64,000 nucleotides of DNA, taken from the NCBI GenBank assembly GCA_009885955.1, contig VFJS01000054.1:1-64000 (forward strand), written 5' to 3'. This document shows, in pieces, positions 29,229 to 37,482 of the stretch. The stretch's first letter is position 1. Each line of letters begins with the position of its first letter. This DNA is from Spirochaetia bacterium (lineage in GTDB: Bacteria > Spirochaetota > UBA4802 > UBA5550). The notes beneath the pieces are model-generated. The model was not told the origin of the DNA, searched no databases, and saw nothing but the letters and a program-made list of their open reading frames with translations. The translations under genes and the position numbers were made by a program.

Positions 29229-29292
29229 GAAAGAAAATCTGGTTCTTTCCGAATTATTGGGAAAACATTAGAATTCATCATCTCAGAACTAC

Positions 29293-29523
29293 ATGCCCTC
29301 ACCCGCGCTTCGCGCGCCCTCTCCCAGTAGGGCGAGGGCTTTTATACATGTCTTCAATACAAATTAATAATTGTCTTTTCCTAACCTTTTATCAAATATA
29401 CAGTTTATTCTCTATAATCAAGTAACCTCATGTGGTCAAACAAATATATATTTTTTTAAGGAATTTTTATTATACCTAACACCCCTCTCCCTATTTCGGG
29501 AGAGGGGCCGGGGGTGAGGGCAT
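29293..29523. repeat. MITE-like element, subfamily I (copy B)
   Basis: A 231-base copy with perfect 12-base inverted ends ATGCCCTCACCC and GGGTGAGGGCAT, the same end hairpins as copy A (8551-8780), and a diverged AT-rich middle. It fills most of the 331-base gap between the insertion sequence and the gene at 29560; I see nothing else there. Confidence 0.75.
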
Positions 29524-29559
29524 TTTTTGGAAGAAACCTTCCTAATTTACCTAAACATT

Positions 29560-31260
29560 TCAGTTGGATGAAAGCACAACCCTGTCCCTGCCTGCCTCCT
29601 TGGCCTTGTAAAGGGCACGGTCCACTCTTTTAAAGAGGGTTTCGGAATTTTCAGTCACCCTGGCCTGGGCAACACCGAAGCTGCAGGTCACTTTACCGGC
29701 CGTTTTAAAAGTTGAACCGGCGACCTTGTGCCTGACTTTTCTTGCTATGTCCAGGGCAATGGTAAGATTTGCCCCGGGCAGAAGTATGACGAACTCCTCT
29801 CCGCCCCACCTGGCGAATATGTCCGAATTCCTGATGCACTGCTTCACGAACATGGGAAGCTCTCTGAGTACCGAGTCGCCCGCTTCATGGCCGTAGACGT
29901 CATTGACCTTTTTAAAATGGTCGATGTCAAAAAAAATCACCGACATGTCCTGCCCAGCCTGGACCTTTATGAGCTCATTCAATAAAATCTCCTCGAATTT
30001 TCTCCGGTTATAGATGCTTGTGAGGACATCAAGGCTTGCTTTTACCTCAAAGCCCTTGGATTTCATCTCAAGCTCAGTTACATCGGTAAATGAAATAACA
30101 TATCTTTCATCATCGGTAAGGAGCTTGCTTGCGAAAGCTGAAAAGATCCTCGGCTCCTCGGAATTATACGGCTTGAATGCGATAAAATTATGTTTGTCTG
30201 CATCGTTGAGTATACCTTCAATCCATGCCGGATGGTCCTGGTTCACTTCATACCCTTCCAGGCTGCAGGCCAGTCCGGTGATATCCCTGTTAACAATTTT
30301 CAGGTTGCCCAGATTATAATGGCCGAAGAAGTTGAGAAACTTGATATTGGCCATGAGGATCTCCTCCTTGTCCGAAACAATGATCATATTGTCCTGGGAA
30401 TCAAGGATCGCCTGGAGGTACTTCTTCTGGTTCTGAAGCTCAATCTGAGCTGTCTTGAGGCTGGTAATGTCCTCACCCATGCACTGGTATTCAAGGACAT
30501 TATTTTCTTCATCGCAGAGGATCTGTATATTCCAGAGCTGCCATCTTTTCACATTGCTGATTGTTAAATAATTCTCAAAAGTGGCAATCTGATTTTCAGG
30601 GTTAAGCGAGCCTATAACGCTGGTTATCCTTTCAGTGAGGTCGTCGGGGATGATATCATAAAAATTCTCGCCAAGGACTTCATATCGCGATTTCATGAAA
30701 TAGCCGCAAAACCCGTCATTTACAAAGGAGATCATCCTGTCTTCAGGGGAGAACCTGAGAATGAATATGGGCGAATTTTCCACGATATTCCTGTATCTCT
30801 CCTCCCGCATCTCCAGGGAGCGCATTGCCCTGGTACCCTCAATGCTGCGCCTGTGGAGGTTCATGGAATTGAGAATCGACTTGACCAGCGTGCCGTAATA
30901 CTCCTTCTCCCTGGCAAGCCTCTTGGGGATGTAGTCGTAGGCGCCTTCCTTAATCGCGCTGACTGCAATGAGCTCATTCTCACTGTCGGACATTATGATT
31001 ACGGGCACAATCAGCCCGTGCTTTTCCAGTTTCTTCATGATATCCTGGCCCTTCTGAAACCTCAGGGCATAATCGAGGATAAGGCAGTCGTAGTTCTTCT
31101 TAATAAGCATTTCAATTCCCTGCAGGGGATCATCAGTTACATTGCAGTCAAAGGAACTCACGTTACTTGAAAATACTGATGTGAAATACGCCCGCATGTC
31201 TTTGTCACTCTCAACAAAGAGGATGGGTATTTTTTTCCCTGGTTTTATCGGTTCTGTCAT
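29560..31260 (-). CDS. Response regulator-PAS-PAS-diguanylate cyclase
   Basis: The 566-residue cytoplasmic protein has a receiver domain (about 12-130, phospho-acceptor D63), two PAS domains (about 150-270 and 285-395) and a C-terminal GGDEF domain (about 400-560). The active site is WGGEEF, the catalytically competent GGEEF form. The I-site RNSD lies five residues before it, so feedback inhibition by cyclic-di-GMP is expected. No cognate kinase gene is adjacent. It is the second receiver-linked cyclase in the window. Confidence 0.9.
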   Translation of the reverse strand: MTEPIKPGKKIPILFVESDKDMRAYFTSVFSSNVSSFDCNVTDDPLQGIEMLIKKNYDCLILDYALRFQKGQDIMKKLEKHGLIVPVIIMSDSENELIAVSAIKEGAYDYIPKRLAREKEYYGTLVKSILNSMNLHRRSIEGTRAMRSLEMREERYRNIVENSPIFILRFSPEDRMISFVNDGFCGYFMKSRYEVLGENFYDIIPDDLTERITSVIGSLNPENQIATFENYLTISNVKRWQLWNIQILCDEENNVLEYQCMGEDITSLKTAQIELQNQKKYLQAILDSQDNMIIVSDKEEILMANIKFLNFFGHYNLGNLKIVNRDITGLACSLEGYEVNQDHPAWIEGILNDADKHNFIAFKPYNSEEPRIFSAFASKLLTDDERYVISFTDVTELEMKSKGFEVKASLDVLTSIYNRRKFEEILLNELIKVQAGQDMSVIFFDIDHFKKVNDVYGHEAGDSVLRELPMFVKQCIRNSDIFARWGGEEFVILLPGANLTIALDIARKVRHKVAGSTFKTAGKVTCSFGVAQARVTENSETLFKRVDRALYKAKEAGRDRVVLSSN

Positions 31261-31360
31261 ATTTACAATGCTGAGATAGTATGTTTTTTGCCTGAATCAC
31301 ATCAATATCTTTCTTATATTTTTACGGATAAAATGTCAATTTATAATTTTATGAACCGGA

Positions 31361-32251
31361 TTAAATTTTATTTCCCGGAATACAGGCGCCGCAGATTGAA
31401 ACCGCTTTTTCCAGAATTGCCGGGTAGTCGGTAACTATCCCGTCAATCCCCCATGATATGAGCCGTTCCATGTTCTCCTTCCTGTTTATAGTCCAGGCTA
31501 TGACCGGAACATTGTGTTCATGGGCCCTCCTGATTAACCCGTGAGTTATTATCCGGAACCCCTGCCGTTCAGAACCGCCAAGGAATTCAGGGAGCTCCCC
31601 GTCTGAAAATTCGGGGATCATGAGTATGTCGCCGGAAAACCGGTAATATTTCCACAAAGGTGTTTTCCCCAGGAGATAAAAGGCTGCAGCCTCCCTTACG
31701 GTGCAGCTCGTGGCTATCCCGTGGTTTCTCTTCCTTATATATGATATAATGTTAGAACTGAAGGAACCCAGTATGGCCCTCTCCCGCGCCCCCAGGCTCT
31801 CAACCTCATCAGCAACCTCCGCTGCAAAATTGCGGGTATGATATTTTATATCTATGGAGAGAGGTGAGCCTGAAAAGTTTTTTAAAACTTCTTCCAGGGA
31901 CGGTATCCTGTAGCCATTACCTCTTAAGGGAAAGGTCTTCCCCCTGTCGCGCGTGATCCGGAATGCCCTGTCAAGCCTCCTCAAATCCTGAAATGCATAT
32001 TTTTCAACAGGCCCGGTGCCATTTGTTTCATGATCAAGGAGACGGTCATGAAAAACCACAGCCACCCCGTCGGAACTCCTCCAGACATCAAGCTCTATCA
32101 TGGCTCCTGGAAAAATTTCAAGGAGCCTTGAAAAGGATTCCATGGTATTTCCCGGAAGTTCACCCCCTGCCCCCCGGTGCCCCACCGGCGTAAAGGCCGC
32201 TAGCCTGTCAATTACAGGTTTTAACGATTTCATGGATTCAGAATAAATCAT
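31361..32251 (-). CDS. Glycerophosphodiester phosphodiesterase
   Basis: The 296-residue protein is of the GDPD TIM-barrel family. It should hydrolyse glycerophosphodiesters to glycerol-3-phosphate and an alcohol. HRG near residue 24, ELDVWRSSDGVAVVFHD (about 53-69), SIDIKYH and GIDGIVTDYP are all present. The usual PENT after HRG reads PGNT, so a conserved glutamate is replaced by glycine. No signal peptide is visible, suggesting a cytoplasmic enzyme. The start could also be the ATG at 32233; neither has a good ribosome binding site. Confidence 0.87.
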   Translation of the reverse strand: MIYSESMKSLKPVIDRLAAFTPVGHRGAGGELPGNTMESFSRLLEIFPGAMIELDVWRSSDGVAVVFHDRLLDHETNGTGPVEKYAFQDLRRLDRAFRITRDRGKTFPLRGNGYRIPSLEEVLKNFSGSPLSIDIKYHTRNFAAEVADEVESLGARERAILGSFSSNIISYIRKRNHGIATSCTVREAAAFYLLGKTPLWKYYRFSGDILMIPEFSDGELPEFLGGSERQGFRIITHGLIRRAHEHNVPVIAWTINRKENMERLISWGIDGIVTDYPAILEKAVSICGACIPGNKI

Positions 32252-32410
32252 TATAAAAAAAAATCAAGGAGAAATCTACCCATTCCTCCTCATATAACAC
32301 CTGATGCATTTATTTACATGTGTAAGATTTTGGGGATAGGGGGATATGAAAATGTGATATGGAGATAAGATAATACTTCATTATTTACTATCCCCATAAT
32401 CTCTCTTTCT

Positions 32411-32441
32411 TTATCTCCTTATCTCCTTATCTCCTTATCTT
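32411..32441. repeat. Short tandem repeat
   Basis: Three copies of the octamer TTATCTCC plus a partial one, within a pyrimidine-rich stretch. It lies in the 320-base intergenic gap between the GDPD gene and the MFS gene; nothing else is recognisable in that gap. Confidence 0.7.
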
Positions 32442-32571
32442 CTTAACTTTTTTTCTTCACACTTGAAATGTATGAAAGAAGACATGTGCCGTTTAATAAT
32501 AGTTGACTTTTCAACAATACCGCTGTTTAATTATTTCATCAAAGAATCAACGGAACGCAGGGGAATATCCT

Positions 32572-33846
32572 ATGAATGATAAAAGATCCGTCTACTCCTG
32601 GGCCTTGTACGACTGGGCCAATTCCGCCTTTGCCACGACCGTCATGGCAGGATTTTTCCCCCTGTTTTTCAAGGGGTACTGGGCAAATCCTGACAATCCC
32701 CAGGAGAGCACCTTCTATCTGGGAATGGCAAATTCCATTGCCTCAATTACGGTGGCTGCCCTGGCCCCCTTCCTGGGTGCAGTCGCCGACAAAATGAGCG
32801 CGAAGAAAAAATTTCTCATGTTCTTCCTCTTCATCGGTGTCATCATGACAGGGTCCCTATGGCTTGTGCACAGGGGGGACTGGATGCTGGCGGCGCTGTT
32901 CTATGTGCTGGCCATGACGGGATTTGCCGGCGGGAATATTTTTTACGATTCACTGCTCATGACAGTTGCCCCGGCAGACAGGCTCGATTTTGTATCATCC
33001 CTGGGCTATGCCCTGGGGTATATCGGCGGAGGCCTCCTTTTCCTGGTCAATGTGATCATGTACCTCAAGCCGCACATCTTCGGAATTCCCGATGGTTCAA
33101 CTGCAATACGCCTCTCCTTTGTTTCCGTCGCGGTATGGTGGGGGGTCTTCTCTCTGCCGATTCTGATTTTTGTCAGGGAGCCGGTTATTCCCGGTTCGCC
33201 GGGACTTGGCGAATCCATGAAACAGGGCTGGCAGCAGCTTGCTGACACGGTGAAGAGCCTGAAAAACTACAAAGTCGTGGGAACCTTTCTCCTTGCCTAC
33301 TGGCTCTACATTGACGGAGTTGACACCATCATCGTAATGGCCGTGGACTACGGAATGTCCATCGGCTTCTCCAGCAGTTCACTCATAACAGCCCTCCTCA
33401 TGGTGCAGTTCATCGCCTTTCCATCGGCCCTTGGATACAGTAAAATCGCATCCAGGATCGGCACCAGAAACGCCATATTCACCGGGATATGCGCCTATTC
33501 AATTATCACAATTTTCAGCTATTTCATGAAGAGTGAAATTCATTTCTACATACTTGCCGCGGCCGTGGGCCTTTTCCAGGGCGGTATACAGGCTCTGAGC
33601 AGGAGCCTCTACGCAAGAATAATACCTGTGAGTAAATCGGCCCAGTTTTACGGATTCTACAACATGCTGGGCAAGTTCGCCTCTGTGCTGGGCCCGATGA
33701 TGGTGGGGTCCGTCACCATGGTTACAGGAAATGTGCGCTACGGAATATTATCCGTCATACTCCTGTTTATTGCCGGCGGCTTTTTATTGATGAAGACGGA
33801 CATAGGCGAGGGGGAGAGAATAGCCAGGGAGGAGATGGACGGATAA
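32572..33846 (+). CDS. MFS transporter, UMF1 family
   Basis: The 425-residue inner-membrane protein has about 12 helices. It opens with YSWALYDWANSAFATTV, a signature of the UMF1 family (related to fungal vacuolar Atg22), and has the MFS loop GAVADKMSAKKK after helix 2. The substrate is unknown. I chose the ATG at 32572 because a GGGG-type ribosome binding site precedes it and the family start motif follows; the frame is open from 32503. The gene stands alone. Confidence 0.88.
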   Translation: MNDKRSVYSWALYDWANSAFATTVMAGFFPLFFKGYWANPDNPQESTFYLGMANSIASITVAALAPFLGAVADKMSAKKKFLMFFLFIGVIMTGSLWLVHRGDWMLAALFYVLAMTGFAGGNIFYDSLLMTVAPADRLDFVSSLGYALGYIGGGLLFLVNVIMYLKPHIFGIPDGSTAIRLSFVSVAVWWGVFSLPILIFVREPVIPGSPGLGESMKQGWQQLADTVKSLKNYKVVGTFLLAYWLYIDGVDTIIVMAVDYGMSIGFSSSSLITALLMVQFIAFPSALGYSKIASRIGTRNAIFTGICAYSIITIFSYFMKSEIHFYILAAAVGLFQGGIQALSRSLYARIIPVSKSAQFYGFYNMLGKFASVLGPMMVGSVTMVTGNVRYGILSVILLFIAGGFLLMKTDIGEGERIAREEMDG

Positions 33847-33962
33847 AAGATTTGCCACGGAGTCACAGAGACACAGAGAAATATTTGTACAATTTTAAAA
33901 ACCTGAAAGTATTTAATACAACCCGATTCAAGAGACAGAATAAAGGTTATTAGAAACTGCAT

Positions 33963-34010
33963 TGTTTTCATGGAAAACACTAAAATCTGTGCGAAGTGTC
34001 TTAAAATTTA
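33963..34010. repeat. Direct repeat, left copy, flanking the PIN toxin-antitoxin pair
   Basis: A 48-base segment starting TGTTTTCATGGAAAACAC matches 34862-34909 at 44 of 48 positions, in the same orientation. It contains the small palindrome GTTTTC-ATG-GAAAAC. Weaker similarity extends about 75 bases upstream of each copy, so the full repeat is near 120 bases. Confidence 0.75.
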
Positions 34011-34046
34011 CAGAAACGATGTCAAGAGCCTGAAAGGGATATTGAA

Positions 34047-34211
34047 TCACATTTTAAAATACAGGTTATACTCTTTTCTCGTTTTTTCTAAATCCTTTTT
34101 CATTATATCGGGATGATTCAACCAGCGTTTAGAGAGATCATCCCGGATTGCCCTCATCATTTTAACCGAATCAAAATCTTTATCTTTTGTTCTATACATA
34201 GTCTTTTTCAT
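34047..34211 (-). CDS. Putative antitoxin of the PIN-domain toxin
   Basis: A 54-residue basic protein (MKKTMYRTKDKDFDSVKMM at its start). Its ATG lies 20 bases inside the end of the PIN gene and is preceded by a strong GGAGGT site, so it is translated from the same message. Small helical proteins with a KxFDxVKMMR motif often follow this type of PIN gene. The antitoxin role is inferred from that linkage. The order, toxin first, is the reverse of classic vapBC. Confidence 0.65.
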   Translation of the reverse strand: MKKTMYRTKDKDFDSVKMMRAIRDDLSKRWLNHPDIMKKDLEKTRKEYNLYFKM

Positions 34212-34686
34212 CAAGGACCTCCATGGGCGTCCGAATCTCAAGCTCAGGATACCCATATTTTAAATTTACTGAATTATATAATCGAATTCTACTGATATTT
34301 ACAATGTGCTTATAATTCCAACTCACCAGTATATGAGCCAAATTAACCGTCGCTATCGCTATATGCAACGAGTCATTAAAATACGTTTTACTGACAGCTT
34401 TCTCTTTTATGTATCTATTTGCAAGCTCGCTGGCTTCTGGATTCAAGATCACAGATATGATATTCTCAACCGGTATATCCTTAATCATCTCTTTCACATT
34501 TTCCGGAGCATGCTTTAATTCTTCAAGCGTAATATCTGACAACATAATGAATTTACTCCCTTGTTTAAACTCATTCATAAGAGGCTTTGACCATTTCGCA
34601 AACTCCCTATCATAACATCCTCCGATTACCGAGGTATCGACGTAAATTTTTAGCTTGCGAGATGGGATTATTTCTTTTTTTTTCAT
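34192..34686 (-). CDS. PIN-domain ribonuclease toxin (VapC-like)
   Basis: The 164-residue PIN protein has its first acidic residue in IYVDTSVIGGCYD (D17), further acidic residues in ITLEELKHAP and a conserved Asp in YFNDSLHIAIA. These residues bind metal in PIN nucleases that cut RNA. A TAAGGA site precedes the ATG. It overlaps the small gene at 34047, forming a toxin-antitoxin pair. The pair sits between two direct repeats, which suggests it arrived or moves as a unit. Confidence 0.82.
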   Translation of the reverse strand: MKKKEIIPSRKLKIYVDTSVIGGCYDREFAKWSKPLMNEFKQGSKFIMLSDITLEELKHAPENVKEMIKDIPVENIISVILNPEASELANRYIKEKAVSKTYFNDSLHIAIATVNLAHILVSWNYKHIVNISRIRLYNSVNLKYGYPELEIRTPMEVLDEKDYV

Positions 34687-34861
34687 TTATTTTCCTTACG
34701 ATTTTAATGCATTTCGAGGATTTGGCTGTTAAGATCTAATTTATTGATTTAGGATTTCCCGCAAGCAAATAAGAAAAACAAGCCCAGGAAATCGTTAAAA
34801 AAAGCTGAAAGTATCTCATAAGCCCCCCTTCATGAGCCCAAAGGGATCATATCGGAAACGA

Positions 34862-34909
34862 TGTTTTCATGGAAAACACCGAAATCTATGCGAAGTGTCA
34901 TAAAATTTA
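34862..34909. repeat. Direct repeat, right copy, flanking the PIN toxin-antitoxin pair
   Basis: The second copy of the 48-base repeat at 33963-34010, four mismatches, same orientation. It lies directly before the frameshifted lipoprotein gene's 3' end (34916). Homology extends upstream to about 34790. Confidence 0.75.
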
Positions 34910-34915
34910 ACAAAA

Positions 34916-35289
34916 TTAATTACTCCACATATCTATAAGAGAACTACTGGCATTTTTAAGATAAATGGTTTCACCCGAATCATTTATCTGGAAGTTTAAA
35001 GTTGTATTATTGAATGTTACCGTACCATTAGCAGTTATGATTGTACCATTGGGAATGCTATAAGCATTAGGACTGTTTAGGTCTCCTAGTGTCCATCCGG
35101 AAAGATTATAAGAAACATTATCATAATTCATTAACGTTATTTGTTCACTTGCTGTCGGTGATGCTGTTACAGTATAGATTTCAACATAAGAATGACTAAC
35201 AGGGTTTATTGCATCAACAGCGCTTTTTTACTATCACTAAAACAACCGGTTACAGAAATGATGAAATAGATAAAAATAAACCTTTTCAT
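34916..35289 (-). pseudogene. Lamin-tail-domain lipoprotein, frameshifted
   Basis: A strong AAGGAGG site precedes an ATG at 35289. The first 22 codons encode a lipoprotein signal (MKRFIFIYFIISVTGC), then the frame stops shortly after an A6 tract (minus-strand view of 35224-35229). Adding one A restores a frame running through HSYVEIYTVTASP into a lamin-tail-like domain (NLSGWTLGD, SGETIYLKN), stopping at 34916. It could be a true pseudogene, a contingency (phase-variable) tract or a homopolymer sequencing error. It lies ten bases downstream of the secreted-protein gene at 35300. Confidence 0.7.
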
Positions 35290-35299
35290 AAAGCCTCCT

Positions 35300-35782
35300 T
35301 TATAAATCACCTCCACCTTTTTTGGCTTTTGCATTATCAATTTCATTTTGAATAGAAATATATTTATAAATAACAGTTATTGAATTATATCTATGTGAAA
35401 AAAACATTAATATTAATACCTTATTAAAGTGCCATCCACAACTATCTGATGATGAAGTTGTGGAATTACCATATTGACTGTTAAAAATTTTACGTAATTC
35501 ATGATAATTTGTTATGCCTTTTGCTTCAATAGTTACAAACCATAGTCTGTCTTTATTTGATTCATAAGTTATTCTTTCAATGTCTATATCACCTATTTTC
35601 ATTTTTTCATTTTCATTATAATATGATTTGTTATCACCAGATTCACCTAATTTGTAAAACTCTTTTGATGCTGATAAATTTGTTCCCCATTTTATTCCAC
35701 GAAATCCGTCAGGTTCATTTTTCAATTGGGCAAAAACGGCGGTATTTATCATTAGCAAAATAATGAGAATTTTTTTGTTCAT
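35300..35782 (-). CDS. Secreted protein of unknown function
   Basis: A 160-residue protein with a signal peptide (about 1-18, MNKKILIILLMINTAVFA). Immediately after it comes the motif EPDGFRGIKWGT, which I recall in a widespread uncharacterised family of exported proteins. One cysteine (SDSCGWHF) and a lysine/glycine-rich tail are visible. It is the upstream partner of the frameshifted lipoprotein gene. Confidence 0.6.
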   Translation of the reverse strand: MNKKILIILLMINTAVFAQLKNEPDGFRGIKWGTNLSASKEFYKLGESGDNKSYYNENEKMKIGDIDIERITYESNKDRLWFVTIEAKGITNYHELRKIFNSQYGNSTTSSSDSCGWHFNKVLILMFFSHRYNSITVIYKYISIQNEIDNAKAKKGGGDL

Positions 35783-36106
35783 AAACTCGCCCTCTTTTGA
35801 CTGATGTGAAATTTTTCTTGCTGATTCAATAAGCTCATATTTGATTCTGATGTCAATCAGAATTCAGTGTTAAAATAGAAATAATAAGCGCATAATACCT
35901 ATTATAACTTTACGTTTAATATTTTTTATATTATTTTACCTTAAAGAGTTGATGTGTTTATGGGACATATAGCAATTTATAAACACCAAATTTATGACAA
36001 ATGAAAAGGTTTATGCATTCTGCCTTAAAATTTGCGCCGCCCCAAAAATGAAAAGACATACCTCTTCTTTATACTTTTAAAATAACATGTGTTTTAATCA
36101 ATTTTT

Positions 36107-36280
36107 TTATTTCCCTGCCGGCAAGAAAAGAAAAATAGTTTCCTGAATCATCAATGAAGAACACTCCGGGCATTCATCAGGAGCTTTATCAAAGGAATTC
36201 TGAATTGCCAGAGCCCGGATTTTACGATCTATCTCATTATAAACATTAAAAAATAGCTCCTTGAATTGAAAAACATTCAT
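36107..36280 (-). CDS. Possible small protein with a CxxC pair
   Basis: A 57-codon frame from an ATG at 36280, with a coding-like composition, a helical N-terminal half and a CPEC motif near residue 41. There is no good ribosome binding site. It lies in the 620-base gap 35783-36402, where otherwise only a repeat fragment (36333-36395) is visible. Not recognised as any family. Confidence 0.28.
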   Translation of the reverse strand: MNVFQFKELFFNVYNEIDRKIRALAIQNSFDKAPDECPECSSLMIQETIFLFLPAGK

Positions 36281-36332
36281 CTTTAAACAATATTTTTTTG
36301 TGTCGTTCGTGTTTTTAGTGGTTAAACATTTT

Positions 36333-36395
36333 TTCTTCTCCTCCGCAATCGGGAGAGGGGCCGGGGGTGTGCTCAGATACTCCCAGAGGGTGAAG
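36333..36395. repeat. Degenerate end of a MITE-like element
   Basis: Contains GGGAGAGGGGCCGGGGGTG, identical to the right-hand inner end of copy B (29293-29523), then drifts from the family and ends in AGAGGGTGAAGG. No left end is nearby, so it is a solo remnant. Confidence 0.5.
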
Positions 36396-36402
36396 GAATT
36401 AA

Positions 36403-37293
36403 TCAGACCAGGTTCTTTACATTCCGCTCCCGAAGTATGTTCAGCGGATTCATATAAGGGGTGATGACGCTATGGGGAGCTTCTGAAACTTTCAGCTGTT
36501 CCAGTTTGTACAGTTTCATAGACAGACCCTGGCCGGGGCCATGTTTCTCAATTGCAGCAGCCGTATTTGCAAGAAAATCTCTGGGGAAGACTCCGTGAAT
36601 CCCCTCAAGCCCACCCTTCCTCAGACAGTCCCGTATGATGGTTGTACAGTTACGTTTCAGAAAATGAAAGTCCCTGTACTTGCCGGGCCTGTCGGGATGA
36701 ACCGGGGTATTCTGTATGGCCTCCATCTCTTCGTGAAAAATTGCGGAGAATCTCTTTATATCGAGCCCCAGGATCCTGAGTACATGGACGCTTCTCATGA
36801 ACCTGCGCCCGAACTTGTCGTAGTACGGGCATTCAGGGTTGTCAAGATTCTGCCCGCCCTTAACCGGGTCCGGGGAGAATTCACCCAGTGCCGGACGGTA
36901 GAGGTACTCCTCCGGGGTGAGCACCTCGTTTTCATTCATGGTGACGGAAAAATTGAAAACCTCGCCATTCACATTGACGGCATTGTGCCCGAGGAAGGAG
37001 ATGGGGTACTGCACCAGCCTCTCGTTGTAGTAGATGTCTATATAGTCATCTCCGGGGAATGGATCCCGGGGCCAGAGAATGACCATGGGCCTTCCTGTTT
37101 CATAATCCTTCTCAGCAAGATATCTTCCGGACAATTCAAATCCCGCGAAATGATCGGTATAGCCATTCCAGATGATATCGGATTGAAAATGTCTTTCGCC
37201 CTTTTTCCCTTCCAGGAACGGATGGCCCGGGCCGGCATTCAGGATTCCATGATACATTTTATTAACATCGGATGTTAAAATGAATTCCCCCAT
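36403..37293 (-). CDS. Putative permuted NlpC/P60-like cysteine hydrolase (DUF4105-like)
   Basis: A 296-residue protein without a clear signal peptide. The segment SFLGHNAVNVNGEVFNFS (about 99-116) carries a candidate catalytic His. FLKRNCTTIIRDCLRKGG (about 212-229) carries a candidate catalytic Cys. This His-first, Cys-later order is what permuted papain-like (NlpC/P60, LRAT, DUF4105) proteins show. Substrates in that group include peptidoglycan or lipids. The assignment rests on these two motifs only. It stands between the repeat remnant and the multiheme cytochrome gene. Confidence 0.5.
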   Translation of the reverse strand: MGEFILTSDVNKMYHGILNAGPGHPFLEGKKGERHFQSDIIWNGYTDHFAGFELSGRYLAEKDYETGRPMVILWPRDPFPGDDYIDIYYNERLVQYPISFLGHNAVNVNGEVFNFSVTMNENEVLTPEEYLYRPALGEFSPDPVKGGQNLDNPECPYYDKFGRRFMRSVHVLRILGLDIKRFSAIFHEEMEAIQNTPVHPDRPGKYRDFHFLKRNCTTIIRDCLRKGGLEGIHGVFPRDFLANTAAAIEKHGPGQGLSMKLYKLEQLKVSEAPHSVITPYMNPLNILRERNVKNLV

Positions 37294-37482
37294 TTTAATC
37301 CTGTTTCAGGATTAAAAAATTTTGTTCAAATTATGAGACATCATCGCTTTTTAAAGTATTATGAAAAAAATTTATCTTAAAAATAAATTCGGGAATGAGG
37401 AATAGAGATGATACGTGACCCCGTTTGAAACGGTGCCATCTGGAAAAATTAGAATTTTCCACCTCAGTACTCCCGAAAAAAC

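Noticed and set aside
27906-29236. Target-site duplication around the ISL3 element
   Set aside because: The 8 bases on each side (TAACTTAT and GAAAGAAA) do not match, so no duplication can be claimed.
32503-32571. Longer N-terminus for the MFS transporter gene
   Set aside because: The 23 extra residues are unlike the family; a ribosome binding site and the YSWALYDWANSAF motif support the start at 32572.
36541-37278. 245-codon plus-strand open frame
   Set aside because: Antisense to the gene at 36403-37293. The minus-strand frame has the convincing His and Cys motifs, and its start is better supported.
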